Shown here: in pieces, positions 1 to 8,347 of the stretch
How the letters are laid out: each line of letters starts with the position of its first letter
Numbering within the stretch: position 1 is the stretch's first letter
Source: Sulfurovum sp.
GTDB lineage: Bacteria > Campylobacterota > Campylobacteria > Campylobacterales > Sulfurovaceae
NCBI GenBank assembly: GCA_020719895.1
Contig: DYPM01000003.1
Location: 1 to 28,699 of the forward strand
Direction: 5' to 3'
Length of the DNA stretch: 28,699 nucleotides
Notes under the pieces: model-generated
Seen by the model: only the letters and a program-made list of their open reading frames with translations
The model's database searches: none
What the model was told of the DNA's origin: nothing
Made by a program: the position numbers and the translations under genes

Positions 1-2714
1 CTTAGAAGATTGTTTTGACGATTGAGTTCTTTGATTTTTTCATGGATTTTCTTTAATGCTCCAATGTTTGCATTCATCTCATCTTGAGTTATTTCGCTTA
101 ATTTCTTCTCTTTAAAAAGTCTTTCCAGCTCCTCTTTTAAAGATACAAATTGTGGGTCTTTTTTATCAAAATTGACTGCTAATGCTTCTCTTGTTTTTCT
201 AAGTGTATCTTTGAGTTTATCAGCAAGGACAAGCTCCTCTTCGCCAATTTTTTTGAACATAAATACAATATCTTCTAGTGCTGTGTTGAGTAGATTTGTA
301 GTGTCTGTTCCATCTTCTATTTTGTTTTTTAGATTCAAAATATTTAGATGATTTTGAGCTTCTCTGTATAAAAGTGTAAGCTTCGCAAAATCAATCTTTT
401 CTAATAAATCATAATGCCCAAAAAGTCTTATAAGATTGTATAAACTTTTTGCACTATCAAGAACTTTTACGATAGATTGCATCTGTTTTATATCTTCGAT
501 TTGGCTAATTTGTTGTGAAAAAATCTCTGCATTAAGTGTATCAAATCTAAAAAGTGTATCTTTGATGTCGATAATTTCTGTTTCAATCTCCTCTTTTGAT
601 TTGAAAAGATTGGAGTAATGCTCCATCTCATCACATAGTTCACTTTGAAGTTCATCAAAATAGGCTTTATTTGTGGCATCAAACTCACTGCTTATATCTG
701 CAAAATCAACCACAAAACCATATTTGAAGTCTTTATAAGTTCGATTTACCCTTGTCAGTGCTTGAAGGAGATTGTGTTTTCTGATAACTCGTCCAAGATA
801 GAGTTTTTTAAGTCTTTTAGCATCAAATCCAGTAAGGAGCATATTGTACACAAACAAAAAATCAATCTTCCCATCTTTAAAATCTTCCACAAAATCTTTT
901 CTCATCTGCTTTGAGCCAATATCATGGAGAATCAAAGCGGATGTTTTAACAATTTTTGGATTTGTCTCGGTTCGAGTGGCATACTTCGTATTAAATATTT
1001 CAAACATCTCTTTTGCTTGGTCTGAACTATCGCAAATAACCATACCACCAATAGAATTATCGTTAAATCTTACTCTGCTGTTCTCGAAGTCGCTTACAAT
1101 ATAATCAAGCATAGGTTCTACAAAATTTTTGTGTGAATAGATTATCTTTTTGTCCGCATCACCTTTTAGAATTTCAATATCTTTTAGTATCTGCTCCAGT
1201 TGAAGCTTGTAGTTTGTTTCTATCTCTTCACGAATTAGTCTTAAAGTGTAACCATCAGCGATTGAAGCATTGTAATAATACTTATGAATGTATCCACCAA
1301 ATAAAGCTTTTGAGTTGTAATCATCTCCCAAAAGCGGTGTTCCTGTAAGTCCTATCTTTATAGCATTTTGGTCTGATTCATTTAGGTTTGCTAAAAAACT
1401 CCCTTTTGGGTTGTAGCTTCTATGTACTTCGTCTAAAAAATAAACTCTTTGAACATCGATATTGTAATCTTTTGTAGTAACTACATCGGGGTCATCTGCA
1501 AATTTTTGGATATTAACAACTGTGATTTCAGCTTTTCCACTATGATTATGAATAGCTGTAGTTTTTTTAATATCTTTTACAAAATCATCTCTTGAACTTA
1601 TCGTATGGACAACAAGTCCACGACTTGTAAATTCTTTATGAGATTGCTGTAATAAATCGATTCTATCTACTATGAAATAGAACTTTGGAATGGTATTTTT
1701 TGCTTGAAAATAATCGGTTAGATATTTTACATTGTAGTATGCAAGTGCTGTTTTACCACTCCCTTGTGTGTGCCAAATAATCCCTTTTTTTACTCCGTCA
1801 TCAAGTTTTGCTTTGATTGCTTTTGTTGCAAAAATTTGAGGGTATCTCATAATATGTTTTTCAATACCATTTGTTTCATTTACATAAGCGATAGCATATT
1901 TTAAAATAAAAGCCAATCTCTCTCGAGAAAGAAGTGATGTTGAAAGTCTATTGGTTGGAGTATTTGGGTCTTTGTTTGTAATAAACTCTGGACTATTTTT
2001 AATAACATTGAGATTGTTATCTTTTAAAATATCATTTTCAATTTCATCATCTATTGGAGTAAGTAAAGTGTCTAAATCAAACTCCTCCTCTTCTCTAAAA
2101 TAGTTGAAAATTGGTTTGTGATAAGAAGTAGTAGCATAAAATGCACCTCGAATTGGTTCACTCGATTCGTTGTCGTATTCCATATTATTGGAAAAAATCA
2201 TAAGTTGAGTAAGGTTTGCAAACTTTTTAAATGCTTTGTTTTGGAATCTTGTTTCAATTCTTTTTCGTTCAGCCAAAACACCATCATTATTGTTTGGTTT
2301 TTTAACCTCTATAAATACAAGTGGCATACCATTTATAAGTAAGATAATATCTGGTCGAAATTCATCTTCATCTTTTTTGTATGTAAGTTCAGTAACCATA
2401 TTAAAAGTATTATTAGAAAAATTATCAAAATCTATAAACTTGATTCCTGATTTTTCGATGAGCTTTTCGTAAAAAGCTTTACCTAAATCATCGTTTTCAA
2501 GAAGTAGTGAAAGAATGTCATAGAGTTTATTTATATCGCTTTCATCTATCTTTTCGTTGCTATTGATATTTTGAATACTTGAAGTAAAAATATCTTTAAA
2601 GATATTGGTGTTTTCATCCCAAGTGGTATTTTTTAGCGATAAGTATTTATATCCCAATCTTGTTAAATGCAAAATAGATGGTATTTTTACTCGTGAATCT
2701 TCGTTGAATTTCAT
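1..2714 (-). CDS. hsdR: Type I restriction enzyme, R (motor/nuclease) subunit, 3' end cut by window edge
   Basis: I translated the reverse strand by hand from the ATG at 2714; about 904 codons run to the left edge with no stop, so the protein continues outside. An in-frame TAA lies two codons upstream of the ATG, which fixes the start. The N-terminal nuclease fold of the PD-(D/E)xK type is visible as RPDIILL (Asp about 122) and FIEVKKP (Glu 136, Lys 138). The helicase motor follows, with Walker A WHTQGSGKT (about 314-322) and the DEAD-like box FLDEVHRSY (about 428-434). Later motifs GLTGTPL and LLTGFDAKRL match the HsdR translocase. HsdR cuts DNA after ATP-driven translocation, in complex with HsdM and HsdS. 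Neither partner lies on the gpsA side, so they must be to the left, elsewhere, or lost. HsdR proteins are usually near 1000 residues, so roughly 100 are missing here. Confidence 0.93.
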   Translation of the reverse strand, partial: MKFNEDSRVKIPSILHLTRLGYKYLSLKNTTWDENTNIFKDIFTSSIQNINSNEKIDESDINKLYDILSLLLENDDLGKAFYEKLIEKSGIKFIDFDNFSNNTFNMVTELTYKKDEDEFRPDIILLINGMPLVFIEVKKPNNNDGVLAERKRIETRFQNKAFKKFANLTQLMIFSNNMEYDNESSEPIRGAFYATTSYHKPIFNYFREEEEFDLDTLLTPIDDEIENDILKDNNLNVIKNSPEFITNKDPNTPTNRLSTSLLSRERLAFILKYAIAYVNETNGIEKHIMRYPQIFATKAIKAKLDDGVKKGIIWHTQGSGKTALAYYNVKYLTDYFQAKNTIPKFYFIVDRIDLLQQSHKEFTSRGLVVHTISSRDDFVKDIKKTTAIHNHSGKAEITVVNIQKFADDPDVVTTKDYNIDVQRVYFLDEVHRSYNPKGSFLANLNESDQNAIKIGLTGTPLLGDDYNSKALFGGYIHKYYYNASIADGYTLRLIREEIETNYKLQLEQILKDIEILKGDADKKIIYSHKNFVEPMLDYIVSDFENSRVRFNDNSIGGMVICDSSDQAKEMFEIFNTKYATRTETNPKIVKTSALILHDIGSKQMRKDFVEDFKDGKIDFLFVYNMLLTGFDAKRLKKLYLGRVIRKHNLLQALTRVNRTYKDFKYGFVVDFADISSEFDATNKAYFDELQSELCDEMEHYSNLFKSKEEIETEIIDIKDTLFRFDTLNAEIFSQQISQIEDIKQMQSIVKVLDSAKSLYNLIRLFGHYDLLEKIDFAKLTLLYREAQNHLNILNLKNKIEDGTDTTNLLNTALEDIVFMFKKIGEEELVLADKLKDTLRKTREALAVNFDKKDPQFVSLKEELERLFKEKKLSEITQDEMNANIGALKKIHEKIKELNRQNNLL

Positions 2715-2775
2715 CAATTACCCTGAAAACTTTTATTTAATGACGAATTCGCCATTGTTTATCGAGAGATATATC

Positions 2776-2824
2776 AAGCTTAGTGTCAACAAAAATTTTT
2801 CTACTTTTAGATGAGACTAAGCTT
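2776..2824. repeat. Imperfect inverted repeat upstream of hsdR
   Basis: Arms AAGCTTAGTGTCA (2776-2788) and TGAGACTAAGCTT (2812-2824) match in reverse complement at 12 of 13 positions, with a 23-bp AT-rich spacer. It sits 60-110 bp upstream of the hsdR start, in the spacer that should contain its promoter. It could be an operator, a hairpin in the leader RNA, or a terminator of the gene whose remnant lies at 2838-2960. No T-run follows on the minus strand, so a classical terminator is unlikely. Confidence 0.45.
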
Positions 2825-2837
2825 ACTATCTTTCCCT

Positions 2838-2960
2838 CTAAAAATCCTTCTCAATTGTCAAATTACAGACTTTTTTAGCTAACTCATCTTTATCTTTTTG
2901 AAGTGCTTGTATCTCTAAACGGTATGACGAGGTTTTTTCATTGCCAACGACGGCTCTATC
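2838..2960 (-). pseudogene. Short coding remnant between gpsA and hsdR, unknown family
   Basis: Immediately after the gpsA stop, and overlapping it by a few bases in another frame, the minus strand reads about 40 codons with strongly protein-like composition. The fragment contains NEKTSSYRLEIQALQKDKDE and ends with a TAG at 2840-2838. The Lys/Glu/Leu heptad-like pattern looks like the C-terminal coiled coil of a larger protein. There is no plausible start with a ribosome-binding site, and no upstream portion, because gpsA occupies that space. I therefore read it as the 3' stump of a gene whose front was deleted when the hsdR segment was joined to gpsA. I do not recognise the family; a restriction-system component is possible but unsupported. 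Confidence 0.35.
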
Positions 2961-3843
2961 GCAACAAATCTTGCACACTTTTTAGTGGCTCTTTGCCCTC
3001 CTCAATCATCGCATAAATCTCTCTTGCAATAGGAAGATATATCTTTTTTTGAATAGAGATCGTATAAAGTGCTTTAGTGGTCGGCACACCTTCAGCAACC
3101 TCTCCAAGAGACTCCAATATCAAATCAATCGGCAAAGATTCCGCCAATCCCAATCCAACTCGATAGTTTCTTGAGAGTGTAGAACTCGCGGTCAAAAAAA
3201 GATCTCCAGCACCACCAAGAGAGAGGAAAGTCTCTTGCTTCGCACCAAAATGGACACCAAAGCGTGTCATCTCCACAAGTCCACGTGAGATCAATGCTGC
3301 GCGTGCGTTATTACCAAGCCCTAATCCATCACACACACCACCTGCAATTGCAATGACATTTTTGTATGCACCAGCAACTTCTGCTCCAATCACATCAGTA
3401 TCGACATACCCTTTGATAAACGACGGCAACGCATCAGCATAACGACGTGCCAATGCAAGATTGACAGAGCTAATCACCAATGCTGTTGGCAATGATTGTT
3501 GTACTTCCAAAGCAAAAGAGGGACCTGAAATATACGCCAATCGATTACTTGAGATAAAACACTCATACACTTCATTGAGAAATGCTCCTGTTTGAATCTC
3601 AATCCCTTTGGAAGCCACCAAAATAGATTGACCATAATCAACAAAATAGGTTCTCATCCACTCTCTTACAAACTGTGCAGGAATCGCCACAACAAGCAGT
3701 TCACATCTCAATGCCTCTTCGACACTCACAAAATTTTTGATATCTCTTATAGTACGAGAGGTGATTACCACTTCATTTTTTTGTTCAAAAGCATAATAAA
3801 GTGCTTGTCCCCATCGCCCTGCTCCGATAATTGCTATCTTCAT
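2956..3843 (-). CDS. gpsA: Glycerol-3-phosphate dehydrogenase [NAD(P)+]
   Basis: The 295-residue protein reduces dihydroxyacetone phosphate to sn-glycerol 3-phosphate, the backbone for membrane phospholipids, in the cytoplasm. The N-terminal Rossmann motif IGAGRWGQAL (residues 5-14) binds NAD(P)H. YISGPSFA (about 104-111), the catalytic-lysine segment GAYKNVIAIA and the substrate region GLGNNARAALISRG are all family hallmarks. Length is a little under the usual 300-340. The ATG at 3843 overlaps the TAA of the decayed upstream gene as TAATG, so gpsA may have been translationally coupled to it. The gene itself looks intact, and its loss would be expected to be harmful. Confidence 0.96.
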   Translation of the reverse strand: MKIAIIGAGRWGQALYYAFEQKNEVVITSRTIRDIKNFVSVEEALRCELLVVAIPAQFVREWMRTYFVDYGQSILVASKGIEIQTGAFLNEVYECFISSNRLAYISGPSFALEVQQSLPTALVISSVNLALARRYADALPSFIKGYVDTDVIGAEVAGAYKNVIAIAGGVCDGLGLGNNARAALISRGLVEMTRFGVHFGAKQETFLSLGGAGDLFLTASSTLSRNYRVGLGLAESLPIDLILESLGEVAEGVPTTKALYTISIQKKIYLPIAREIYAMIEEGKEPLKSVQDLLR

Positions 3844-4477
3844 TATTGTTCTCTCTTTTTTGTCATCTCATTTTCAAACTTTTCAAGATCAGACATCTCT
3901 CCGATACAAACAATCACATCACCACCATCGAGCTTATGATTGATACCGCTTGAGAACTTCTAAAAACATAGATTGCTTCACTTCGTTCGCAATGACAAAT
4001 CCCGTCATTGCGAGGCTTTGTAAAAGCCGAAGCAATCCAAAATGTAGTTTTTAGAGATTCCCATAATCCTCTCCGCCAATATCAAGTGCCTCCAAAATCT
4101 CATCTTTGGTGATATCGCTCACTACGACATCCATAAAACCATCTGCTTTTGCAAGCGTTGCACACTCCGCTGAAGGTGTGATGATATGAATACGAAGTGT
4201 CTCTTTTTTTAAACTTTGGGCGATTGATTTGCCTTGTTTTCTGTTGAATTTTGAAATCACCTCATATCTACTTGCATCATCAAAAATTGCATAATATCCA
4301 TCTTTGTGTGCCTGCTCAACACCTGTTGGATCTTTGTCGATGATGATATAGTGATGTCCGATTTTTTTGTTTTGGTGTAAAAACATTTTTGCCATTTGAC
4401 CATAACCACATACGATCAAAAACGACTCTCGTTTATTGACCTTTATATGCAAATCTAACAACCGCATCCAAAATCAT
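3843..4477 (-). pseudogene. Decayed RCK-domain potassium channel/TrkA-N gene
   Basis: Three pieces of one gene can be read. A start with a good ribosome-binding site (GGGGAG then ATG at 4477) gives MILDAVVRFAYKG and then a stop after 14 codons. In another frame, 4467-4051 encodes a clean RCK/TrkA-N Rossmann domain (FLIVCGYGQMAKMFL, YIIIDKD, IITPSAECATLAKADG). Its stop codon is supplied by the palindromic repeat at 3960-4054. Beyond the repeat, about 37 codons encode the tail of a TrkA-C domain (SSGINHKLDGGDVIVCIGEM), ending in the TAA that overlaps gpsA. The membrane-spanning channel part expected between the first two pieces is absent. Removing the repeat alone does not rejoin the frames, so some TrkA-C sequence is also lost. 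The middle piece could still make a soluble 138-residue RCK protein, but its start lacks a good ribosome site. Confidence 0.8.
3960..4054. repeat. 95-bp palindromic intergenic-type repeat inserted in the RCK gene
   Basis: The element begins CTAAAAAC (3960-3967) and ends GTTTTTAG (4047-4054), perfect 8-bp terminal inverted repeats. Inside are GATTGCTTC (3971-3979) against GAAGCAATC (4029-4037), and a central stem TCGCAATGAC (3987-3996) against GTCATTGCGA (4004-4013) around a 7-base loop. The core, 'gcaatgac ... gtcattgcgag ... gaagcaat', is the widespread bacterial repeat type whose copies scatter through many genomes (established from general knowledge). It carries no ORF, so it would be mobilised in trans, if at all. 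I saw only this one copy in the window and no clear target-site duplication. Confidence 0.85.
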
Positions 4478-4492
4478 CAGCTCCCCTAAAAC

Positions 4493-5923
4493 TTAGGACA
4501 AACGCTCTTTGATAAGATCATTGACTTTGTTTGGATTTGCTGAACCTTTGCTTGCTTTCATTGTCTGTCCGACAAAAAAGCCAAAAAGTTTGTCTTTACC
4601 CGATTTATACTCTGCAACCTTGTCTTGATTGGCTGCCAATATTTCATCAATAATCGCCAAAAGCATACCATCATCGCTCACCTGCTTGAGTCCCAATCTC
4701 TCTATGATTTGATCAATATCACGACTCTCGTTTTCCATCATATAGTCAAGCACCTCTTTAGCACCCTTGCCTGAGAGTGTATCATCAGAGATTTTTGAGA
4801 CTAAAGTACCGAGTGTTTTTGCGTCCACGAGGCTGTTTTCGATACTACAACCCATCTTATTGAGTCTTCCAAGAAGCTCTGTAGTGAGCCACGTAACTGC
4901 CATTTTTGGTTCAGCACCATGCTCTATCATCGCCTCAAAATAAAAAGCAAGCTCTTTATCAGAGGTGATCACCAACGCATCATCGCGTTTGATACCCAAT
5001 ACTTCAACATAACGTTTGACCTTTTCGTCAGGCATCTCAGGAATGTGTTTTGCCTCTTCCACCATCGCGTCACTCACCGTAAGTACTCTCAAGTCAGGAT
5101 CTGGAAAATAACGATAGTCCGCAGCCTCTTCTTTGCCTCGCATAGATCTTGTCACGCCATCAGCGACACTCCAAAGGCGTGTCTCTTGACACACCTCCTC
5201 TGTATATCTTCCATCTTCGTAAGCTTCTCTCTGTCGCTCGACCTCATACGCAATTGCTTGTGATACAAATCTAAAAGAGTTGATATTTTTGACCTCCACA
5301 CGCGTCCCAAACGCCTCTTGTCCTTTAGGACGAATCGAGACATTCACATCACACCGAAATGATCCCTCTTGCATATTGGCATCACTGATATCAAGATAAC
5401 GGACAATCGCATGAAGCTTTTTGAGATACGCAACCGCCTCTTCTGCACTACGCATATCAGGTCCAGAGACGATTTCAAGTAGTGGTGTTCCAGCACGATT
5501 GAGATCTACTTTGGAGTGGCTCCCTTCGTGCATATTTTTGCCTGCATCTGCTTCAAGGTGTGCTTGTGTGATACTCACACGCTTTTGTGAACCATCCAAG
5601 AGATCAATCAACAACTCTCCATTTTGCACAATTGCCTTATGAAGCTGTGTAATCTGATACGCCATAGGACTGTCGGGATAAAAATAAGATTTTCGATCAA
5701 AATAGGAGCTGTGATTGACAGTAGCATTCACCGCATATCCAAATCGCATCGCTTTAATCGCTGCCTCTTTATTGACCACAGGAAGTGCACCTGGAAGTGC
5801 TAAGCAGGTTGGACATGTGTTGATATTTTGATGTTCGGCAAAAGAGGTGGGACAAGAGCAGAAGAGTTTGGTTTTGGTATTGAGCTGTACGTGTACCTCA
5901 AGACCAATCACGGTTTCAAACAT
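4493..5923 (-). CDS. gatB: Aspartyl/glutamyl-tRNA(Asn/Gln) amidotransferase subunit B
   Basis: GatB is the tRNA-binding subunit of GatCAB, which turns Glu-tRNA(Gln) and Asp-tRNA(Asn) into Gln- and Asn-tRNA. I choose the ATG at 5923 (MFETVIGLEVHVQLNT, 476 residues) because AAGGA lies 8 bases upstream and the family begins here; an upstream start at 5986 would only add an unrelated tail. Visible are the N-terminal signature, the zinc-type cysteines CSC and CPTC (about 21-40), the kinase-like core with YFYPDSPMAYQITQ and the GTPLLEIVSGPD block. The C-terminal tRNA-binding tail ends in FFVGQTMKASKGSANPNKV. Full length for the family. It is preceded by its own -10 box and followed 16 bp later by the start of the decayed RCK gene. 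Confidence 0.97.
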   Translation of the reverse strand: MFETVIGLEVHVQLNTKTKLFCSCPTSFAEHQNINTCPTCLALPGALPVVNKEAAIKAMRFGYAVNATVNHSSYFDRKSYFYPDSPMAYQITQLHKAIVQNGELLIDLLDGSQKRVSITQAHLEADAGKNMHEGSHSKVDLNRAGTPLLEIVSGPDMRSAEEAVAYLKKLHAIVRYLDISDANMQEGSFRCDVNVSIRPKGQEAFGTRVEVKNINSFRFVSQAIAYEVERQREAYEDGRYTEEVCQETRLWSVADGVTRSMRGKEEAADYRYFPDPDLRVLTVSDAMVEEAKHIPEMPDEKVKRYVEVLGIKRDDALVITSDKELAFYFEAMIEHGAEPKMAVTWLTTELLGRLNKMGCSIENSLVDAKTLGTLVSKISDDTLSGKGAKEVLDYMMENESRDIDQIIERLGLKQVSDDGMLLAIIDEILAANQDKVAEYKSGKDKLFGFFVGQTMKASKGSANPNKVNDLIKERLS

Positions 5924-5963
5924 TGTGATTTTCCTTATGAAAAAGTCGATAAAAATTGTGTGA

Positions 5964-5969
5964 ATTATA
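5964..5969 (-). promoter_or_regulatory. Probable -10 box for gatB
   Basis: On the minus strand the sequence is TATAAT, 40 bp before the gatB ATG, with no recognisable -35. This is typical of sigma-70 promoters in Campylobacterota. Confidence 0.55.
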
Positions 5970-5984
5970 GCGTTTTGGTAATTC

Positions 5985-6014
5985 AAGAGAGTTTATCTTG
6001 AGATTTACTCTCTT
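5985..6014 (-). terminator. Hairpin after selO, possible weak terminator
   Basis: Eight-base arms AAGAGAGT (5985-5992) and ACTCTCTT (6007-6014) flank a 14-base loop just beyond the selO stop and before the gatB -10 box. There is no T-run after it in the direction of transcription, so termination would be weak; an mRNA-stabilising hairpin is equally possible. Confidence 0.35.
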
Positions 6015-6031
6015 TTATATGGGGTTTAAAT

Positions 6032-7480
6032 CTACGAGCTACAACTCAACTTTTTGTTTTTAAACGCATCGGGTGTAGCACCTGCCCATCTTTCATATTC
6101 AAAATGTTCATCATAAGGGTTTTGGGCAATCTTAAAGAGTTGATTGACAAGCGAGAAATCTTTGGTTTTTGCCGCATCAATCGCCTCTTGAAGCATATAG
6201 TTTTTGAGTACAAATTTAGGATTGACTTTCAACATTTTGGCGTGTCTTTGTTCTGTCGTTGTCTCATTTTTCTTAAGTCTCTCGTCATACACATCAAGCC
6301 AATCGTGCATCGGTTGATGGTAGAGTCCAACACCAAGCAACGCTTTTCGATCACCATCATAGCGACTAAGCGTTCTAAAAAAGAGAGTGTAATCGGTGCG
6401 AAGCCCTTGCATCATTCCCAAAAGGTGTCGAATGAGTTCAATATCATTTGGCTCTAACTTATCAAGTCCCAACTTTTTACCCATAAGATAAAGATAGTGT
6501 TCGGTATAGAGTTTGCCGTACGCCATCAAAGCATCTTGCATTGATGCTTCAGAAGCCATCGGCGAAAGTGCTTTCATTAATGCTCGCAGATTCCATTCGC
6601 CAATCGCAGGCTGACTCCCGAAGCTGTATCGTCCGTGTGTATCGGTGTGGTTGCAGATATATCTAAAGTCGTACTCATCCAAAAACGCATACGGACCATA
6701 ATCAATCGTCAATCCATGTATCGACATATTGTCGGTATTCATCACGCCATGACTAAATCCAACTGCTTGCCACTGTGCCATAAGCATCGCTGTTTTGCTT
6801 ACGACTTCAGCAAAAAAAAGAAGATACGCATTGGATTTACCGACAAGATGAGGATAGGATTCAGTGATTGCATACTCCACTAACGCTTCAAGCTCTTTGT
6901 ATTTTTTGTGATGTGCAAAATACTCAAATGTCCCAAACCGCACCCACGAAGGAGAGACGCGCAACACAATCGCCCCTTTTTCCCACTCGCCACGATAGAC
7001 TGAATGCTCTGAGCCAACGAGTGCCAATGCTCGTGTCGTAGCAATCCCAAGTCCGTGCATCGCTTCACTCATCAAGTATTCACGAATGGATGAACGCAAC
7101 ACCGCTCTACCGTCGCCATCACGTGAGTATTTAGTCTGCCCTGCTCCTTTGAGTTGTAGATGTAAAAAACCTTGCGGTGTGGCAACTGAGCCGATATTGA
7201 TCGCACGTCCATCTCCCAAACGCTCGACAAAATAGCCAAACTGATGTCCTGCATAACACATCGCAAAGGGATCGCTTCCCTCCACTGCTAAAGCACCATT
7301 GACAAACGCCGTAAAGTGTTCGGTATCCAACTCCTCTTTGTCTATCTGCAACATTTTTGCGACATCACTATTGGCGTGAATCAGATAAGCACCGAGCAAA
7401 GGCGTAGGCTTGACTCTGTCATAACATAGCGAAGGCAAAGAGAGATAAGGGCTGTTTAAGTGTAATTCTTTAAGTTTCAT
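6032..7480 (-). CDS. selO: SelO/YdiU-family protein AMPylase (pseudokinase fold)
   Basis: This 482-residue protein belongs to the SelO (YdiU, UPF0061) family, which transfers AMP from ATP to Ser/Thr/Tyr of target proteins, linked to redox stress in E. coli (established). The family signatures are present: DPFAMCYAGHQFG, the nucleotide loop GAGQTKYSRDGDGRAVLRSS, and the catalytic segment HGVMNTDNMS followed by DYGPYAFLDEYD. The very C-terminus is Leu-Ser-Cys-Ser-Ser; the Cys (codon TGT) occupies the position of selenocysteine in eukaryotic SelO. Start: ATG at 7480 with GGA close upstream. It is transcribed away from yebC across a 95-bp spacer and towards gatB. Confidence 0.95.
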   Translation of the reverse strand: MKLKELHLNSPYLSLPSLCYDRVKPTPLLGAYLIHANSDVAKMLQIDKEELDTEHFTAFVNGALAVEGSDPFAMCYAGHQFGYFVERLGDGRAINIGSVATPQGFLHLQLKGAGQTKYSRDGDGRAVLRSSIREYLMSEAMHGLGIATTRALALVGSEHSVYRGEWEKGAIVLRVSPSWVRFGTFEYFAHHKKYKELEALVEYAITESYPHLVGKSNAYLLFFAEVVSKTAMLMAQWQAVGFSHGVMNTDNMSIHGLTIDYGPYAFLDEYDFRYICNHTDTHGRYSFGSQPAIGEWNLRALMKALSPMASEASMQDALMAYGKLYTEHYLYLMGKKLGLDKLEPNDIELIRHLLGMMQGLRTDYTLFFRTLSRYDGDRKALLGVGLYHQPMHDWLDVYDERLKKNETTTEQRHAKMLKVNPKFVLKNYMLQEAIDAAKTKDFSLVNQLFKIAQNPYDEHFEYERWAGATPDAFKNKKLSCSS

Positions 7481-7513
7481 TTTTCCATTCTACATACGAT
7501 TTCTTTGATACGA

Positions 7514-7528
7514 CTTAATCGCATTAAG
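7514..7528. promoter_or_regulatory. Perfect 15-bp dyad in the selO-yebC divergent spacer
   Basis: CTTAAT-CGC-ATTAAG lies between two divergent genes and overlaps the position of the -35 box of the yebC promoter. The size and placement suit a dimeric regulator, but no regulator is known for it from this window. The match could be chance in AT-rich DNA. Confidence 0.3.
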
Positions 7529-7539
7529 CCAAATAGGGT

Positions 7540-7545
7540 TATAAT
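7540..7545 (+). promoter_or_regulatory. Probable -10 box for yebC
   Basis: A perfect TATAAT stands 30 bp before the yebC ATG; AAGGA at about 7565 is its ribosome site. Confidence 0.6.
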
Positions 7546-7575
7546 CCCACTCTATCATCAAAGCAAGGAATCACG

Positions 7576-8316
7576 ATGGGTCGCGCATTTGAGTACCGAA
7601 AAGCAGCAAAAATGAAACGATGGGGGACAATGTCCCGCGTTTTCCCAAAGTTAGGCAAAACAATCACTATGGCAGCCAAAGAGGGAGGATCTGGTGATCC
7701 TGATATGAACTCCAAACTCCGCACCGCTATCCTCAACGCCAAAGCACAAAATATGCCCAAAGACAATATCGAAGCAGCGATCAAAAGGGCATTTGCTAAA
7801 GACTCTGCTGATATCAAAGAGATCATTTATGATGCAAAAGCCTCTTTTGGTGTACAGATGGTGATCGAATGTGCCTCAGACAACGGCACGCGTACAGTCG
7901 CAAATGTCAAAGCTATTCTTTCAAGAAACGGTGGTGAGATGCTCACCACTGGCTCGCTTAGCTTTATGTTTACTCGAAAATCGCTTTTTGTATTTGATAA
8001 AAAACCTGACATGCAGATCGAAGAGATGGAGCTTGAGTTGATCGATTTTGGTCTTGAAGAGATCGAAGAGGATATCGAACCACAAGAGAATGGCGACGAG
8101 AAAGCGATTGTAAGAATTTATGGTGCATTCACCTCATTTGGAGAACTAAGCAAAGCACTCGAAGAACGTGGAATTATCCCAACCAAAGCCGCTTTAGAGT
8201 ATGTCGCCAACACTCCTATCGAACTCAGTGATGAGCAAATGGAACAGATCGATGTGTTTATCGACAAGCTTGAAGATGACGAAGATGTGCAGGCAGTTTA
8301 TACCAATATCAACTGA
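7576..8316 (+). CDS. yebC: YebC/PmpR (TACO1) family protein
   Basis: A 246-residue, full-length member of the YebC/TACO1 family. The N-terminus MGRAFEYRKAAKMKRWGTMS, KLGKTITMAAKEGG, NAKAQNMPKDNIEAAIKRA and the GGEMLTTGSLSFMF segment are diagnostic. Family members were long annotated as transcriptional regulators; newer work on YebC/TACO1 points to a ribosome-associated role in translating proline-rich stretches, so the regulator label should be treated with care. Start: ATG with AAGGA 6 bases upstream. It is a single-gene unit with its own -10 box and terminator. Confidence 0.95.
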   Translation: MGRAFEYRKAAKMKRWGTMSRVFPKLGKTITMAAKEGGSGDPDMNSKLRTAILNAKAQNMPKDNIEAAIKRAFAKDSADIKEIIYDAKASFGVQMVIECASDNGTRTVANVKAILSRNGGEMLTTGSLSFMFTRKSLFVFDKKPDMQIEEMELELIDFGLEEIEEDIEPQENGDEKAIVRIYGAFTSFGELSKALEERGIIPTKAALEYVANTPIELSDEQMEQIDVFIDKLEDDEDVQAVYTNIN

Positions 8317-8347
8317 TATTGCACACCTATAAAGAATGTGTTTTTTT
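8304..8347 (+). terminator. yebC 3' hairpins and T-run
   Basis: A perfect stem CAATATCA/TGATATTG (8304-8311 and 8314-8321) overlaps the yebC stop codon. It is followed by a small CACA/TGTG stem and seven T residues (8341-8347). This looks like a rho-independent terminator, perhaps modest in strength. Confidence 0.6.

Noticed and set aside
5924..5986. Longer gatB start at 5986
   Set aside because: The added 21 residues cover the -10 box and are not part of the GatB family; the ATG at 5923 has a proper ribosome site.
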